Origin: Ruaniaceae bacterium
GTDB taxonomy: Bacteria; Actinomycetota; Actinomycetes; Actinomycetales; Actinomycetaceae
DNA: 17,765 bases
NCBI GenBank assembly: GCA_030450655.1
Contig: JAKDIE010000004.1
Location: 1 to 17,765, forward strand
Reading direction: 5' to 3'
How positions within the stretch are numbered: position 1 is the stretch's first letter; each line of letters opens with the position of its first letter. The notes beneath the pieces were generated by a model. It worked only from the letters and a program-made list of their open reading frames with translations. It did no database searches and was not told the DNA's origin. The translations under genes were made by a program, and so were the position numbers. Of the stretch, positions 15,833 through 17,765 are shown one piece after another.

Positions 15833-16765
15833 TCAGGAATCGAGTGCGGCGAGGTAGCGTTCGGCATCGAGGGCCGCGGCGCAGCCCGTGCCGGCGGCGG
15901 TGATCGCCTGGCGATAGGTGTGATCGACCACGTCCCCGCAGGCGAAAACGCCCGGCAGGTTGGTCTGGGTGGTGGGGTGATTGACGAGGACGTACCCGGC
16001 GTCGTCGAGATGGACCTGGCCCGCCACGATGCCCGAGCGCGGCAGGTGACCGATCGCCACGAACAGCCCGGTCGCATCGAGCTCGCGCGTCTCGCCCGTC
16101 ACCGTGTCCCGCAGCGTGATGCTGGAAAGTTGCCCCTCGCCGTGGAGGGCCACCACCTCGCTGTTCCACGCGAACTCGATCTTCGGATCATTCATCGCAC
16201 GGTCCGCCATGATCTTGGACGCGCGCAGCTCGTCACGCCGGTGAATGATCGTCACCTTCGAGCCGAAACGTGACAGGAACGTGGCCTCTTCCATCGCCGA
16301 ATCCCCACCGCCGACGACGGCGATGTGCTGTTCCTTGAAGAAGAACCCATCGCAGGTGGCACAGTAGGAAACACCTCGGCCCGAGAACACGTCTTCGCCC
16401 ACGATGCCCATCTTCCGGTATTCGGAGCCTAGCGCGAGGATCACGGTGCGCGCGGAGAAGGTCTCGCCGTCGTCGTTCGTGACAGTCTTGACATCCCCCG
16501 TCAGTTCAACGGCAGTGACATCCTCGTAGCGCACCTCCGCCCCGAACTTCTCGGCCTGCTCCTGCATCTTTGTCATGAGGTCCGGCCCCATGACGCCTTC
16601 GGGGAAGCCCGGAAAGTTCTCGACCTCGGTGGTGTTCATGAGGGCGCCACCAGCGGTGATGGCCCCAGCGAAAATGATCGGCTTTAGGCCCGCGCGGGCG
16701 GTGTAGACAGCGGCCGTGTATCCGGCGGGACCGGATCCAACAATGATGACGTCGTGCGTGGTCAT
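15833..16765 (-). CDS. trxB: Thioredoxin reductase
   Basis: TrxB is an FAD enzyme that passes electrons from NADPH to thioredoxin. It has 310 residues. The FAD motif is GSGPAG (10-15), the redox-active pair is C135/C138 in CATCDG (135-140), the NADPH fold is GGGDSAMEE (152-160), and the NADPH phosphate site is HRRDELR (175-181). The protein ends [29 protein letters not shown], typical of the low-molecular-weight class. The start is ATG 16765 with AAGGAAG upstream. It is co-transcribed with trxA. Confidence 0.97.
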   Translation of the reverse strand: MTTHDVIIVGSGPAGYTAAVYTARAGLKPIIFAGAITAGGALMNTTEVENFPGFPEGVMGPDLMTKMQEQAEKFGAEVRYEDVTAVELTGDVKTVTNDDGETFSARTVILALGSEYRKMGIVGEDVFSGRGVSYCATCDGFFFKEQHIAVVGGGDSAMEEATFLSRFGSKVTIIHRRDELRASKIMADRAMNDPKIEFAWNSEVVALHGEGQLSSITLRDTVTGETRELDATGLFVAIGHLPRSGIVAGQVHLDDAGYVLVNHPTTQTNLPGVFACGDVVDHTYRQAITAAGTGCAAALDAERYLAALDS

Positions 16766-16827
16766 GTACTTCCTTCGTTGTGTGATTGCGTCAACAGGAG
16801 GCGTGGTGTCGATATTCCCGGGGGTAT

Positions 16828-17765
16828 TTATCTGACGTGGATTTCAAGGAGCTCGACCCGGTTCTTGCCGTCCGAATCGGCGCGAGGCAGCGCCGTGAAC
16901 CATAAGACCACGTTGGAGAGTTCCGTGGGCTCCGCGAGCGTGATCACCGTGGTGCGAGCCATATCCGCCTCGGCAATTGGCTCCTGCCGATGCGCCTCCG
17001 CAGCACTCGTCTTGACCTGCACGTGGCCGCCCTCGCCGGCAAGGAGAATCTCGATCTCGGTGACGAGCGCGGCCTCGTTCAGAATGACGTCGATACCGAT
17101 GCCGGACTTCATGCCGAACGCGGGGTTCACGTAGGAGCGGGAGCGCCAGTACGTGGAGATATCGCCGTCAAACGCGAGGCCGGTGAGCTCCGGGTTCTCC
17201 TGGCCGTCGCCCTCCGGATCGAGAACACTGATCCGAGCGATTGTGGGCACTGCGGCGACCTCAGCAGGTTCCGTGAGCTCTTCCTCACCCTCTGCCGGAG
17301 GCTCCGCTGGAACAGTCTCCGCTGGGGCAGGATCTTCTCTCGGTGGGAGAGTCACCGGGCCGCCCGTATCGCTGAGATTGAGCAACGAGAGGATCAGCGC
17401 GATTACGACGCCGATCAGCACGAGCGCCATCACGAATGGGCCGGGGTTGATGCGACGCTCGTGGGGCCTCGTGCTACTCGGTGGCTGCGCGGCTGCGCTG
17501 GGCTCGCGGTGAACCTGTTCCGCGACGGGCGCAAGGTGGTCCTCAGGTGGTGGCGTGGGTGCGGGCGTGGAATCGGCGGCGCGCGCGGACTCCTTCGCGG
17601 CGAGTTCCGCTGCGGCACGGTCCTGAGCGATTCGCTCCGCCTCAGCGGCGGCGCGTGTGGCCCTCTTCTCAGCCATCTCCCGCGCGAGTTGCCCGCGCGC
17701 CGCCGCCGCGCGGGCTGCCTGGGCCCTCGAAAAGGCTGCGCCGCTCTTGGCCCACCGAGAGATCG
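16828..17765 (-). CDS. Membrane protein with MurJ-associated pseudokinase-type C-terminus (partial)
   Basis: The frame is open from the stop at 16828 to the right edge, so the N-terminal part is missing. The visible 311 residues are an Ala/Arg/Glu-rich probable coiled coil, a Pro-rich linker, one transmembrane helix [21 protein letters not shown] (about 17374-17436), an acidic Pro/Glu-rich spacer, and an external discoidin-like beta domain with [16 protein letters not shown] and a final [10 protein letters not shown]. This outer domain strongly recalls the C-terminus of mycobacterial MviN/MurJ (Rv3910), which carries a cytoplasmic pseudokinase that recruits FhaA to regulate peptidoglycan synthesis. 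The position next to trxB is the right one. Whether it is fused to MurJ or separate cannot be told here. An internal Met at 17676 could be mistaken for the start. Confidence 0.7.
   Translation of the reverse strand, partial: ISRWAKSGAAFSRAQAARAAAARGQLAREMAEKRATRAAAEAERIAQDRAAAELAAKESARAADSTPAPTPPPEDHLAPVAEQVHREPSAAAQPPSSTRPHERRINPGPFVMALVLIGVVIALILSLLNLSDTGGPVTLPPREDPAPAETVPAEPPAEGEEELTEPAEVAAVPTIARISVLDPEGDGQENPELTGLAFDGDISTYWRSRSYVNPAFGMKSGIGIDVILNEAALVTEIEILLAGEGGHVQVKTSAAEAHRQEPIAEADMARTTVITLAEPTELSNVVLWFTALPRADSDGKNRVELLEIHVR

Overview
This window is the chromosomal origin region of a GC-rich actinobacterium. The gene order gyrA-gyrB-dciA-recF-dnaN-[oriC]-dnaA-rpmH-rnpA-yidD-yidC-khpB-rsmG-parA-parB, followed by trxA-trxB and a MurJ-type pseudokinase C-terminus, is the conserved actinobacterial origin arrangement. 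Several proteins have actinobacterial traits: a short KhpB without a Jag_N domain, an RHR motif in RnpA, a RecF signature of the SHGESW type, and a discoidin-like C-terminus resembling that of mycobacterial MviN. A member of the Actinomycetales (Actinomycetaceae-like) is a reasonable guess, but the sequence alone does not fix a genus.

Layout. The left part (1-6790) is a leftward block: dnaN, recF and dciA are closely spaced or overlapping, and gyrB with gyrA follow after a leader that contains a 9-bp stem-loop. The 351-bp gap between dnaN and dnaA (6791-7141) holds the probable origin: two tandem DnaA boxes, a GC spacer and a run of TAG triplets that match the layout of a bacterial basal unwinding system, plus further imperfect boxes and repeats. 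dnaA is also leftward. The 352-bp gap between dnaA and rpmH (8534-8885) has a second group of DnaA boxes and the divergent promoters.

From 8886 to 14085 everything reads rightward: rpmH, rnpA, yidD, yidC, khpB and rsmG are tightly packed with start/stop overlaps. Then comes a 193-bp gap with a perfect parS and three DnaA boxes, followed by overlapping parA and parB. Two more parS sites lie inside parB. The right part (14171-17765) is leftward: an S66 serine peptidase (LdcA/MccF family), a badly decayed PLP aminotransferase, trxA, trxB, and the C-terminal end of a membrane protein that runs off the window.

Functionally the block links replication initiation (DnaA, DnaN, DciA, RecF, gyrase), origin segregation (ParA, ParB, parS), ribosome and RNA maturation (L34, RNase P, RsmG, KhpB), membrane insertion (YidC, YidD) and thiol redox control (TrxA, TrxB). 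I see no mobile element, CRISPR array, tRNA or rRNA. Most of the window is ordinary core genome. The more interesting points are the unwinding-element architecture, a DnaA-box cluster in front of parA about 5 kb from oriC, and the aminotransferase pseudogene. I found no convincing new multi-gene system.
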